Of a stretch of DNA of 64,000 bases, positions 34,660-46,500 are shown piece by piece. The DNA lies in the NCBI GenBank assembly GCA_002007465.1, contig LNAC01000031.1:1053325-1117324 (forward strand). Direction: 5' to 3'. This stretch comes from Ailurus styani (taxonomy: Eukaryota > Chordata > Mammalia > Carnivora > Ailuridae). The translations under genes and the position numbers were made by a program. The notes below the pieces were generated by a model. It made no database searches. It saw only the letters and a list, made by a program, of their open reading frames with translations, and had not been told where the DNA came from. Numbering within the stretch: the first letter of the stretch is position 1; each line of letters opens with the position of its first letter.

Positions 34660-35345
34660 TGCTCATTAAAATATATTTACAAGAATATTCATAGAAGTTT
34701 TTTGGAAGACCAAAGCTCAAGATACTTAATATCCATTAGCAATACAATGGATGAATAAGTTGTGGTATACTAATACAATGTTCATACACACTGCTGAAGA
34801 ATAAAGTTAGTAATACACTTAAATATAGATAAATCTCATTGATATTGTAAGCAAAAGAATCTGGCATTAAGGTACATATTGTGTGACTCCATTTATATGG
34901 AGTTCAAAACAGGTATCTTTTTTTTTAAGGTTTCATTTATTTATTTGAGAGAGAAAGTGAGTGACAGAGGAGAGCACAAGCAGGGTGAGAAGCAGAGGGA
35001 CAAGCAGATTCCCCACAGAGCAGAAAGCTAGATGTGGGGCTTGATCCCAGGACCCCGAGATGATGCCCTGAGCTGAATACAGATTTTTAACCAACTGAGC
35101 CACCCAGGCATCCCCAAAACAGGCATCTTTGATGAGAATTGAAGTCATACAGTTTTCCTATTTGGGAAAGAGGCATTGACTTAGATGGATCACATGCATA
35201 CACACAGGAACTCGCCCATAATGAAAAGTTCTGTGTCTTGCTGTAGGTGGTGGAGAAACATTCACCAAAATGCACACTTAAAATGTTTCACTTCATGTGC
35301 CTTGCTGTATTTGCTGTACAACTCTATTAAAGGATAATGAACCCT
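34660..35345 (+). mobile_element. Old L1 LINE 3' end, sense, with nested SINE
   Basis: ACAATGGATGAATAAGTTGT, GGTATACTAATACAATG, GTGTGACTCCATTTATATGG and AGTTCAAAACAGG correspond to the sense ORF2 C-terminus and 3' UTR of an old L1M element. After the SINE the 3' UTR resumes, with TGCACACTTAAAATG near 35275. Strong divergence, no usable frame. Confidence 0.7.
34905..35130 (-). mobile_element. Can-SINE, antisense, older subfamily, nested in L1
   Basis: The body is 34922-35113, with TTTCATTTATTTATTTGAGA, a purine-rich body, and CACCCAGGCATCCC at the head end. CAAAACAGGTATCTTTT (34905-34921) recurs as CAAAACAGGCATCTTTG (35114-35130). Confidence 0.95.
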
Positions 35346-35676
35346 CTCTTTTAAGCAAAAAACTGAATAACTTCTTTCATCATCTTTACATTGCAGAATT
35401 ATTGGAATATCTCTTCTAAGATTAAGGCTTATACCTAAATATAGTAGTCGTCCCCTTATAAAATTACAAGTGCATTTATACTTTTCTGACACTTTCTCAT
35501 TACCAGCTGATCAATTCCTACACCTTGTAAGAGTACATAGTTCCGCTCACTGTCTCCTCAGGCTTCTAGGAGAGAAATTTGTCAGTACTCAATGCTGTCA
35601 CTGTTCTCGTAGGACCAAATGTAAATTAGAATTCACCTGCATCATTGCATTTTTTTAAAACATACCTTGTTTCCTT
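35346..35676. other. Unassigned sequence
   Basis: No gene or repeat recognised between the L1 3' end and the next SINE. Confidence 0.4.
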
Positions 35677-35912
35677 CAAAGTACTCAGAGTTAGGGCGCC
35701 TGAGTGGCTCAGTGGGTTAAAGCCTCTGCTTTCGGCTCAGGTCATGATCTCAGGGTCCTGGGATCGAGGCCCGCATCGGGCTCTCTGCTCAGCAGGGAGC
35801 CTGCTTCCCCCTCTCTCTCTGCCTGCCTCTCTGCCTCCTTGTGATCTCTCTCCCTCTGTGAAATAAATTAAAAAATCTTTAAAAAAAAAAAAAAAACAAA
35901 GTACTCAGAGTT
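35677..35912 (+). mobile_element. Can-SINE, musteloid-type, perfect 16-bp duplication
   Basis: The body is 35693-35896, with AGGGCGCCTGAGTGGCTCAG, TTTCGGCTCAGGTCATGATC, GATCGAGGCCCGCATCGGGC and a long A tail. CAAAGTACTCAGAGTT is identical at 35677-35692 and 35897-35912. Kept CpGs and the intact duplication mark it as young. Confidence 0.97.
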
Positions 35913-37164
35913 CTCCATCACATAACTGTCATCCCTTTATTAGAAATCACTGTTGAGAAAAAGTCATATCTGTTATCTATATCTATTCTAATCACATTCA
36001 CTATAAATCTTTCTGTTCCTCTTCCACATTCTTCTGGTGATGTGAGCATTGCAAACATGGCCTATTCCAGTCCAACATTTCAATTTCAAATTGTAGATTT
36101 CTTTGGCCATGGCAATCTTTGATCGCTTAATTAACAGTAGTCAATATGAGTTGTTAGATTTTCCCAAAATTTCTAATTAGCATATCCAGAGAAAGTAGTT
36201 CAGTCCATTCTACCTGAGACTACTTCCATAGTATACTCAGCTTAAAATTATGTGTTTTCTTTGTGTTTTGTGACCTATATTTTTCACCTTCTAGCATAAG
36301 TAAGACATTTTTATTTGTACACAATAGAATGCCACTGCTTTAACAGAAAAGTCCAAATTTATCCTCTTACCTGTTGAATAATTACTGATCTTGGATGAAG
36401 TTTGTTTTTGTATTTCATTATTTACCTCTTTGTAACACTTTGACTTTTAATCTTGTCAAAAATATCCTTGCCAGCTGAATTATCCTTTTGAATTACTTCT
36501 TCATCTCCAGTAATTCAGGGATACAGCAGCAGTCCTGAAGTTCGTTCCCTTTAGGTATTGCTCTACAAAGGTCATACCATTGGGAAAATATCTTGATAAC
36601 ACAAACATAGAATGCCTCCTGGCACTCTCTAGAAAATGTTCCTTCATTGAGTGTCTTTCGTGGATCTCATATTAACCAGAGCTTTTGGAGTAATTAATGA
36701 GTCTGTCTTTGCCATACCTGCACAGTGTTGAATTCTTTGTCCTTAAATAATTTTCTCCCTATTTATTTAAAAAAAAGTTTTAGCAGAAATATGTAATTCA
36801 CTGTAAAATCATACCCCATTTCAAATGACCCTTGATAATATTTAAGCTTGTGCTATTAGATACCTTCTGATGGAAAAAAAAAAGTAATACATGTTTACAT
36901 GCACACAAAAATATTTGTAGATTATCTGCAAATACACAATCGTGAAATGATGTGTATGGGTTTTAAGTCTTTTCAGTGTGAATACTATGCTTATTTAGAA
37001 GTATGACTTGGTTATTGCTTAAAGTAGAAAATGAGACCCAGCAGTCTTAGAGAGAAGCTCAACTTCATTATAGCAATAAATGAAATGGGAGCTCCAGAGA
37101 GGAAACCAGGAAGCTGAAGGGAGACATAGAGATTAAAGAGATGGGGGATAAGAGAGCCAATTAA
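35913..37164. other. Unassigned sequence
   Basis: No gene or named repeat in this 1.25-kb interval. It may hold old repeats I cannot name. Confidence 0.4.
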
Positions 37165-37365
37165 GATTCTGGGATGTCACAAATATTTATTAAGAACCTG
37201 CTATGTTTCTGGCATCATTCCAGTTATTGCAGACATAAGAGTGACATTTCTAATTCTCAGTGGCCTGATATTCTAGCAGGCAATAAAAGACAACAAACAA
37301 GTAATTGAACAGAAACATTTCAGAAGGTAACAGGTACAATGAATAAAATAAAATAGGGCAATGCG
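37165..37365 (-). mobile_element. L2 LINE 3' end relic, antisense
   Basis: AAATATTTATTAAGAACCTG, CTATGTTTCTGGCATCATTC, CTGATATTCTAGCAGG and GACAACAAACAAGTAATTGA match the antisense L2 3' terminus in order. Confidence 0.75.
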
Positions 37366-37394
37366 GCGAAGAAAGAAAGTAGGAATCTCTTTCG

Positions 37395-37606
37395 AACAGG
37401 TGGGCTGAGGAGCACTCCATTAAGGTGGCTCACTCCATTAAGGGTCTGTCTTAGTTTCGACACAGGTCATGATTTCGGGGTCTTGAGATAGAGCCCCATG
37501 TGGGGCTCCACAGGCTCAGCAGGGAGTCTGCTTGAGATTCTCTCCTTCTCCTTCCGCACCCCCCCCACAGATGAATAAATAAATTCTTAAAAAACAGTTG
37601 GGCTGA
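37395..37606 (+). mobile_element. Can-SINE, degraded, head with small internal duplication
   Basis: The body is about 37409-37592. The 5' head is disrupted by a repeated CACTCCATTAAGG (two copies about 18 bp apart). Beyond it ACAGGTCATGATTTCGGGGT, CAGCAGGGAGTCTGCTTGAG and GATGAATAAATAAATTCTT are clear. AACAGGTGGGCTGA (37395-37408) recurs as AACAGTTGGGCTGA (37593-37606). Confidence 0.9.
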
Positions 37607-40600
37607 TATGTATCCCTATGGAGGTATCTCCTGGGAAGAGTGTCAGGGAGGAAGTAGCTCTGTGCCGTGTGCAAAGTTCCAGACTGAGATCCACCCACCT
37701 GATACCTAGTGCCTCTGCGAAATTCATCAGTGTTTAACGTATGTAATGTTTAATATGGGGATAAAAACATGTGTCTGGAGTTTGTGGTACTATCAAGATG
37801 GTGGGAGGAACACAGATCATGAGGAATTTGCAGCTTGGGAGGCAAAAAAGCCAGCTACATCAAGATCTGGGGCAAGTGCCTGACAGGGAATTTGGCTCCA
37901 GAGTCACACTCTTTTCATCTGTAGTACTTGTCTATCATTTAATTGCAAGAATTTTAACATATTTATAATGCTATCTAAATAATTAAAGAGAAAGAGAGTC
38001 CAATAAAGATGTATGTATAAGAATTTTAATCTACCAATAAAAACTATTAAATGTTCTTAAAAGCACTAAAAAGCTTAGCATAGTAATTATGATGTATAAA
38101 ATATGCCAAACAGTAATGTTTGTTGTGGTGGTGTGTGTGTACACATATGTGTTTGTGTGTTTGCCTCAGATTTTTCTCTTTAGCTAAGGAGTAAAAAATT
38201 GAGGGAGGGAGGGAGTGATAGAGATAAAAACTAATAGAATAAAGGGAGAATACTGGCCTCACTATCTGAATTATCCCATTTGTTAGCTCTATAACAGCTG
38301 TGAAAGAAGTTAATAAGATAGTTTCATCATATCTAAAATGTATCTAAATAAATTGCATTGGGTTTGGTGAAGAATATATGAAATTGTATAGGAACGATTG
38401 TAACCATGATAAAGAGAACCACTAAAATGATGTGATGTTATTTAGAAAATAGTTTGGGTCCAAATTTCCACTTTTCTGTTTACTAGTTTTACTGCGTACT
38501 CATCTTGAGGAAGCCACATACTTCTCCAAAATTCAGGGTTTTCAGACTTAACAGGGGGTGATCTTAATAGCTCCTGTTCTTATATATGGAGCATGGGTTC
38601 ATTATTTCTATAAAAACATGAATTGGAGCCAGTCTAGTATCGTCAAGGTGATGCTAGCTTATTGGCTACCCTTTCCTTTTATGCCACTTCTTTTTTGAAC
38701 ACTCAATTTTAAAACACCATTGGGAGAGTAAGGAGTTTAAATTCATTCACTTCTCCTTTTTGATAGCTTTTACAAGTTTGTTATCAAAGTGTGTTACTTG
38801 TGAACAAATTGAATCTCAAGGATTTTCTGAAATTTTTAACCTTTTTAAAAAATCTGCTCTTGATGCCAAGTAAACTGGCTCTATTATATTTCCTCTATTC
38901 TCACAACCTTAGGAAATAAATAGAAAGGTCATAAAAGTAGCCATAAAGAAAAATACTTGCACAGTTCAAATGTTGACATTCTCCGCTTGTCCAAATCTCT
39001 CAGCTCTTTTAAATGGGGAGGTTAAATGTCTGGTTTATTTTACCAGCTGTGGCCAGAGTAGCCAGGAGCAGCACTGCGTAGGGCGGCCACCTTTTTTGGG
39101 AAAAACCACTCATCTCTGTTCAATGCTTGACTCTCATCAGCTCTTCCCAGGGCCTTTTATTCTCATTCTGTTCCAGTGGGCTCCACAATCTGAAATCACA
39201 GGAAAAAGGGTCTTCACGTGGCAACGTCACATTCCCCTGGGAAGTCACCTGGGGGCACACCATGCCCTTTTGGGTTTGCATAGAGAATATAGGCGCACAT
39301 CTGGAGGCTCTCTCATTGTGAAATATTTTGTTCTTATAGCTCTAACATTGACCCCAGAACTATTCCAGAGGAGGCTGAAGAACGACCTCTTAGTGCCAAT
39401 CTCTGTACTACATCAAATTCAGTATTCTGTTCATTTGTCATTGCAGTATCAAAGAGCGCTCAGTCCCCAGTGTACAGTCTACCTAATAGGCTACTGGGTG
39501 GCTCTCGTTCACCAGTAACAGTGCATGTGCCACTGTTGAACTGCTAGTAAGTATCCCAACAGGCAGGTCATAGTTTCGTCTCTGTCCGATGCTCTCGGCT
39601 GAGCCTGTGGTAGCATGATGTAACTGAATTTACAAAGAATACACAGCTCAAGATGTCAGTGAAACCTCTGTTACACAAATATTAACATTTTGTACAGTTA
39701 CAATTCATTCAGAATTCTGATATATGTTCTGCATATAAACATTTATGCCTTAGTCATCACGATATAACTGAACTGGCGAGATGGTCCAAGCCCCTGAAAT
39801 CATCTGAGACGATTTAGTATCTGGAGTACACTCTGGAATTGTAGCCCTGAATATAAACATGGAAGAGACAAGCATTATTTGCTCCCTCCAAGGAAAGACT
39901 GTGTAACGAGCAGTGTCAGTAGCTGTGCATCGTTAAAGGTTTGAAGATGCTGCTCTCTTATTTAGAATGGCTTCTTGTTCTCCCAAGTGAAAACAGGGGG
40001 GTAAGCGATGCATTTTGAATTTGTATCATGGTATACTCAAGTAGCCTCCATGACTAAGGGCAGGAAATAACTCTAAAATCCTATTTTGTTGTATTAAGAA
40101 AGATCGTACATTTAAGAGTGTACACAGAAAATACAGGATCTATATATGTGTGTTTGAGGAAATATTTTGGGGGTGACAGTAATTCTTGAAAAAAGGAAAA
40201 AGCGAGTTCATAATATCTTTATGCTCACAACAGAATGGATCATGAGGTAGAAGGATCTAGAGGTATACAGACACAGAAAATGATAATTGCTGAGTCTGAA
40301 TTTACAGATACATTATAAATTAAATGACAGTTCAAATTAAATGGCAAGGATTCTGTTATTTAATACCACACTTTGAAAAATCTAGGCAGAGAAGCAAATG
40401 TGGTATGGTTTTTAATAAATTGCTCAAATACACTCAAGTGACTATATTATTATACAGTGATGGAGTGTACCAGAAAAACATGAGGAGAACCAGAAGTCCA
40501 GGAATCAGGAAAACAAATTCTGTAGTACTATCAGGTAAAATAGCCATCAACTTAAGACCTCACCAATACCTACAGAAGAATGTGTAGATAGCAGTATCTT

Positions 40601-42334
40601 TGGTATTTATAGATTTTCTGTATGGTTGACATTCTGAGAACTTAAAATAACTTTAAATCTAAAATGTTTGTGAAAATTCTACATTATTGTCTATAAAATT
40701 TTAAGTTACATTACATCTTAAAATATTGTAGTATTGGTATTAAAATAGAGTTCTTCTGTATTTGTGTATAAAAAGGTGTTTAGACTAAGTAGCCAAGGAA
40801 AGCACCTTCCAGAGAGGAAGAGGTTGTTATAAACTTATTTCAACCTATTTATTTTATATTCTAACATTGTAATGTTTGCAGCTTAAAGCATACTTGGGTT
40901 CAAAGTGGGCAAATGTGTTCTCTCAAATAGCACAAATTGAAAGCATTACTTGACTATCTTTGAACACATTATTTGGCCCATGTATTTAAGAAATAAATTT
41001 TATGATTACATTTTATAGCAACTGAAGTAAAGTCTGATTTATCATAGCTTAGTATTTATTTTTATAAAACAAAGAATGAACTAATTGTGTCCTCTGATTA
41101 TTTTTAGAAAACATAATGTACAAAATTTGAAAAAATACTGCAGCTGTGTTCTTACAAAACTATATTCCCGGGGAAGAAGGGTCTTATTATTGGCGTACCA
41201 GCATAAAAATTAAATGAACAGGAAATTTTGATACAAAGGTTAATTTTCAGCAGTGCATTTTATATATTTATAGTAGAACAGAGAGTTGCTTTAAATATGT
41301 TCTTTTCAACTTGTTTTCAGTCTCAGTGGGTAGTAAAACAAAATAGTAATTTTGTTGGAAGAAAATAGAAATCAATTTGATGCATTAACTATCTTGTATG
41401 CTGTGAATTGAAAGACTTGCTTGAAATAATGTGCTTTCCACAATACTATCTGATTTTGAGGTTCACTTCTTGTACTTGGTCATTTAAAAGAAAACTTCAG
41501 TTACATACATATATCGAAAGGGTAAATGCTATTTATTTAGGTGACGTATACTAATCTCAGGATAAATCTAAATCCAATTTAAAGACGATTTGATTTTTAT
41601 AGACATCTAGGTAAGAGAAATGGATAAATCATTATGTATACCACTTCAGTTGTCATGGAAATCAGTGGATGAAAATAAAGCATTTTGCTCATGAACTGAT
41701 TTTTGGTCCAGTTATCAGTTCTGATGATCCGTTCTTGGCGTTTATAGGAAATGGGCTTTATGTAGCACTTCTGTACATTTTTATGGTTTAAAGTGCTCAG
41801 ACCAGCAAGTAGAATCACCATTCTTACATTCAATCAAAAACGGTCTTATATGACTATTTTATGTATTAGATGCTATTAAAAGCTTTTAAGCAGAGAAAAA
41901 CAATCTATTCCAAGGAAATATAGGAAGGCAGACAGAATCATCTTGGGTCATTACACATGACATTTTAGTGTTTGCTCTATACACACTGGAAAAGCTATTC
42001 AGGCTAGAAGAAAAAAAGAAAGAAATGGCAAGCATAGTCAGTCTTGTACTGAAAACACATTTACTTTTTCAGTACATTTAGGAATAGTATTCCATTAACT
42101 GAGCTGATTACTCCATTTGGTATTCCATTCAAAATTTGGGTCCGGAGTAGGATATACAGGATTCTAAGCAATGAATTTATTTATCACTTCCCATAACCAT
42201 AAGCAGAAAAGTTATATAATCTAAGTATCCAGAATGTTCTATCAAAATGGTTAGTCTATGATAACCAAAATGAAGGAGGGTCTAGTTAAGCCACAGAATA
42301 CAAATTTGTCTAAAGAAAAAGAGCTTACATAGTT
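37607..42334. other. Largest repeat-poor island, unassigned
   Basis: No SINE, L1 or other familiar repeat is apparent in 4.7 kb. 38960-39650 is clearly richer in G+C and CpG than its surroundings and holds the longest open frame of the window (38970-39518, 182 residues). That frame starts at a non-ATG codon, shows no domain, signal or transmembrane pattern I recognise, and is crossed by another open frame at 39127-39321. I do not call it a gene. 39650-40050 also keeps scattered CpGs. A conserved noncoding region or a lncRNA exon are possibilities. Confidence 0.4.
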
Positions 42335-42574
42335 CATAAAGCAATTATACTTTTTTGAATTTTTAAAAATGATTTATTTATTTATATATTTTTATTAGAC
42401 ACAGAGAGAGAGACAGCACAAGCAGGGGGAACAGCAGAGGGAGAGGGAGAAACAGGCTTCGCACTGAGCAAGGAACTTTACACGGGGCTTGATCCCAGGC
42501 CCCTGGGATCATGACCTGAGCCAGAAGCAGACACTTAACCCTCTGAGCCACCCAGGCGCCCCCATAAAGCAATT
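42335..42574 (-). mobile_element. Can-SINE, antisense, older subfamily
   Basis: The body is 42347-42562, with ATGATTTATTTATTTATATA, GACACAGAGAGAGAGACAGC, CTTGATCCCAGGCCCCTGGG and CACCCAGGCGCCCC. The 12-bp duplication CATAAAGCAATT is perfect at 42335-42346 and 42563-42574. Confidence 0.95.
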
Positions 42575-42999
42575 TTAAATACACAAAGATACTGTTGAAA
42601 TAAGAACATACCGCAGGGAGCCAAGTGAGCTGTCAGGTCTGAAGATACGGAAAATAGATTTGAATTGGAGAGCATAACTATGGGCCATGAAACAGGAATA
42701 TTGTTACTTTTCAGAAATAAATTATTTAGGAGTGGTGGTTTCAAATGAAAGGATAAACCATAATTATATGGCAAGAAGAATAATTTTGGATGTGGTAAAT
42801 TGATAGCCAACCCCTCTGGGGCCGGCCAATGTACCGAATCCTGGGTTGTTGGAACCTTACAGTATTGGTCTCAGTCCTCAGAGCCCCTCATTAGGCCTTT
42901 CTTCCCATTTGCTGGATAAGGACATTGACGCCCTCTGCACCACATTGTCATTGTGTAGTGAATCATACTGTGTGTCTGTGTATTTCTGTTATGGGGCTT
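42575..42999. other. Unassigned sequence
   Basis: No gene or confident repeat. Old L1 sequence may start before 43000. Confidence 0.4.
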
Positions 43000-43660
43000 T
43001 TTTTTCCCCATTCATCAATCTGTCTACCTTTATCCCAGTATTATGCTGTCTCATCTCTTCTGGCTTCATAATAAGTACTAGTTTTAATAATGTAAATCAT
43101 GCGAAACTGCTTCTTCCTTCTCCTTCTCAAAGAATTTTATCATTCTCTGTAGTCTTTTAGTGTTAAGTATTCCCTGTAAATTTAGATTGAGCTTGTCAGT
43201 TTGAGCTATAGATCTTGCCAGCACATTCATTTATTTTGCCACAAATTTAAAAATTATCATAGAGGAAGTTGGTATCTTTAAACATGTCCTTCCTGTCTGT
43301 AAATGTAATATATTTCTCCATTTATTTAGGTGTGTACTAATTTCTCTCATTTTTTTTTAGTTTTACTGTGACTATCTTTATATACTTCGTTAGATTTATT
43401 GTTACATATTTAAATTTGATGCTATCGTACATGATATTTTAAATTTTATTTCCCATTTATGCTGCTGGTATATTCAAATTCAATAGATATATTTTATCTT
43501 CCCTTTATATACAATCACTTTGCCAAATCCACCTATTAAATTTAATATTAATATATTATTTTGGATTTTCTGGGTACATTTTGTTTTAATGGCAAATAAT
43601 AATAGCATTAATTCCTCCCAAGCATTATGCTTTTCCCCCTCTTACTGCACAGGCCAGCCA
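43000..43660 (-). mobile_element. Ancient L1-like LINE (L1ME/HAL1 age), antisense
   Basis: The order of diverged phrases follows antisense ORF2: TATCCCAGTATTATGCTGTC, AAATTTAGATTGAGCTTGTC, TATTTCTCCATTTATTTAGG, then AAATTTGATGCTATCGTACA. Very heavily mutated. Confidence 0.6.
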
Positions 43661-43949
43661 GAACTTACAATATGTCATGGACAAGTATTAATAATGGATA
43701 TGCTTATTTCACTCTAGATCTCAAGTTTCAAGATTCCAAGGTTTCGTCATAGTATTTATTATAGGATATCAGACTTAGTCTTTATCAGGTTAAGGAAATT
43801 TCCATTAACTTTAGATGGGAAATGTTAGGAAAAATGTTTCTGTGGTCCACTCTAACTTAGAACTGTTCAGGGAAGTAAATCCTGGAAAACCTTGTCCAGC
43901 TAGACTAAATTAATATAATACAAACCCAGCATGACATCTGTCTCTTCTA
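43661..43949. other. Unassigned sequence
   Basis: Nothing recognised between the L1 relic and the L2 3' end. Confidence 0.35.
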
Positions 43950-44065
43950 TTAAATCATGAGTTTTATGAGGTAGAAATCTTATTTTCTGTCCTTTTTTTA
44001 ATCCTCAGTGCTTATCTTGAGGTTTGCCACATAGCAGACACTCAATAATAATGCATTAATAAATG
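43950..44065 (+). mobile_element. L2-type 3' end relic, sense
   Basis: AATCATGAGTTTTATGAGG, ATCCTCAGTGCTTATC, TTGCCACATAGCAGACACTC and AATAATAATGCATTAATAAA with ATGAAT follow the sense L2 3' end. A MIR-like alternative is possible for such a short piece. Confidence 0.65.
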
Positions 44066-45659
44066 AATATTGAAAAACATGCTGGTAGTAAAAAATCATG
44101 TTCAGAGATATAAAACACATTTAAAAAATAGATCATGACATAATTTGTTAAAATTTATTGCATTGTGAAGACTATATACATATATGGGCAAGTACATACA
44201 AATTACTAATATCACTATCTGTGTGTGACGTTTGTGGGTATGTTTTACTTTACTTCGTATACATATAATGTAAATTTTCTACCTAAAAGAAACAAAGATT
44301 ATGTTTAAAAAATTGGATAAATACCACTATAACCTAATATTTTCCAAAGTCGACTCACCAGATTCTCAGCTTCCTTTCATTAGATAATACTGTAAATCTT
44401 TCAATGTGAAAATAACTTTTTATTACCCTCATTTTACATTCATCAAAAGTTTATATTCTACCTCTTGATTCTTTTTTCCCAACTGCTATTCCAATTCCTC
44501 ATAACTTCTTTGAAATTGACCTTACAGTATCTCAGAAATTATCTTTGAAACCATCATACATACTACAGCATATGTGTTTTTCAGTATGTATCAAGGGTAG
44601 TGTGCGGAATAATGGAAGAGAGGGAGCATTAATCACTCAGGTGAACAGGTAAAGTTTACACACTTTCACAAGCACAGTGATAGAGATATGTGTGAATAGC
44701 TCCTGCAGTTTACTTAACACAACCTCATTAGGGAGGATTACAAGATTTCTCTCAGGATGCTTTTTGGAATGACATTGATGGGTAGTTTTTCAAAATAAAA
44801 TAGGTTTTTTCCTCTAATGGTATATATCATTAATACTTTCATCTCTCTGGGTCCAGATGAAAAATAGAGAAGACCAACAACATTTATTTTAATGAGCAAT
44901 ATTCAATATAAAGTATGGTGTAGAATGGGGTTGGGGGACCAAACAGGTGAAAAACGAAACCAGGTGACAGTGGTAACGACACATGAAGAAGCGACCAGCT
45001 CTATGAGGAAGGGAACAACAGAAGAGATTGCAGTTACTAGAATCCAGCAGCTTAGGAGATCCTCAAGGAGCAGGTATCTGGATTTCTGAGGAAGGGATCC
45101 AGCCAACTGTCACTGAGGAGAACAAGAGGAGATTGGTTCTATGACTAATGGAAAACACTAGAACTGGCACCAGTGAGAAATGCAGTTCTCAGAATCTCAA
45201 CCCCAGCATCACAAAACAGAATATGGAGTGTGGTTTTGAAGCGGGGGTTCGTTACCTTCATAATCAAAAGCATGAAGAAAACAAATAGAAATAACATTCA
45301 TTGAAATCACACTGCTCAAAAAAATAATTGCTAATGTTTTGGTAAATATTTCAAATATTAAGCTAAACACATAGAACTTTGCAACTGTAGCATAAACTTT
45401 TGACAAGGTCTTAGTTATGGACCCTGATTTATTCAGTGAATAATATATATTCCTTTTCACATCAGTAATTTAAATATACATGATCATTTTTAAAGGCTGG
45501 CTAGGATTCTGTTATATAAGTGTACTCTAAGTTACCATTCTGCTACCCTAATTGTGTTTTTTAGGCAAATTTCATTTTTCACCATTACCTATATAAATGA
45601 TAGCATATAGATATCCATAGGGAGAGAAGCTGGTGGGCATATACAGTTATTTCCCTAGT
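44066..45659. other. Unassigned sequence
   Basis: No gene recognised. 44890-45120 is purine-rich with a few CpGs and short open frames on both strands (44892-45089 +, 44903-45106 -), without a recognisable product. A donor-like GGAGCAG|GTATCT lies at about 45068-45079, but no matching acceptor convinced me. Confidence 0.4.
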
Positions 45660-46500
45660 ATTCATTTCTTTCTTTGCTAAAACAATTCTTTTAGCTGGCA
45701 CACACAGTTAAATTAGGTATAGGTGTTACAATGTAGTGATTGAGCTTCTCTATATGTTATGCTTTGCTCACCGCAAGTGTAGCTACCATCTCTCACCATT
45801 CAAAGCTATGAGCACATCATTGACTGCACTCTCTATGCCGAGCCTTTTATTCCAGTGATCTATTCATTCCCTACCTGGAAGCCTGTCTCTCCCATTTCTT
45901 TTCACCCATTTTGCTCATCATGCTGTCCCCCCACCCAAGTATAAATTTCTATTTGAAAGATAGCTAGGACAAATTATATCCAAGTTTTACATGATACACA
46001 ATGTTAAATTGCCCTTCAGAAGCTTTGGAACAATTTACATTTTTACAAATTTTACAGATTTGGGGGCTTCAAAACATGTATTTTTTCTATATTACCAAAC
46101 ATGGGTTTATCAATATTAGTAACTTTTAAAAATGCAATAATTCAAAGGTCCTATTTTTTAAATTGGGATTTACTAGTAAAGCTAAACATACTACAAAGTT
46201 TTATCTTTTCTCACATTTTTATTTTAATATGAGATTTGTCTTTTCAACAACTTTGCCCATGTTCCTAAAGAAGGACTAGTTTTACACATGGACCTGTAGA
46301 CAGTTAGAGAATTTAACAGTATCTTTTGCTACAATTTTTTTTTACCCAGTTCATCATTTGTCTTTAGAATCTGTTTGTATTCTTTTCATCTTTAGAATTT
46401 CTTTGCCATGCTGATTTTTTTTTTAACAAGATCACACCTGTCATTTTCTTTATTATTTATTTGATGCAGGTTTATTTACTTTTTTGGCTACATTTACACT
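45660..46500 (-). mobile_element. Old L1 LINE, antisense
   Basis: 45690-45930 reads as the antisense L1MA/MB 3' UTR: CTTTGCTCACCGCAAGTGTA, GCTACCATCTCTCACCATTC, CCTACCTGGAAGCCTGTCTC, TTTCACCCATTTTGCTCATC. From about 45960 to 46500 weaker ORF2-like antisense text follows (AATTGCCCTTCAGAAGCTTT, CAATTTACATTTTTACA), which may be a second, older element. Confidence 0.65.

Noticed and set aside
38970..39518. 182-residue open frame as a protein-coding gene
   Set aside because: It starts at a non-ATG codon, has no recognisable domain, overlaps another open frame and has no promoter or splice context I can defend. Kept only as an observation on the island.
44892..45106. Purine-rich open frames on both strands as an exon
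   Set aside because: A donor-like site exists but there is no convincing acceptor in frame, and the composition is a purine-rich run that keeps many frames open by chance.
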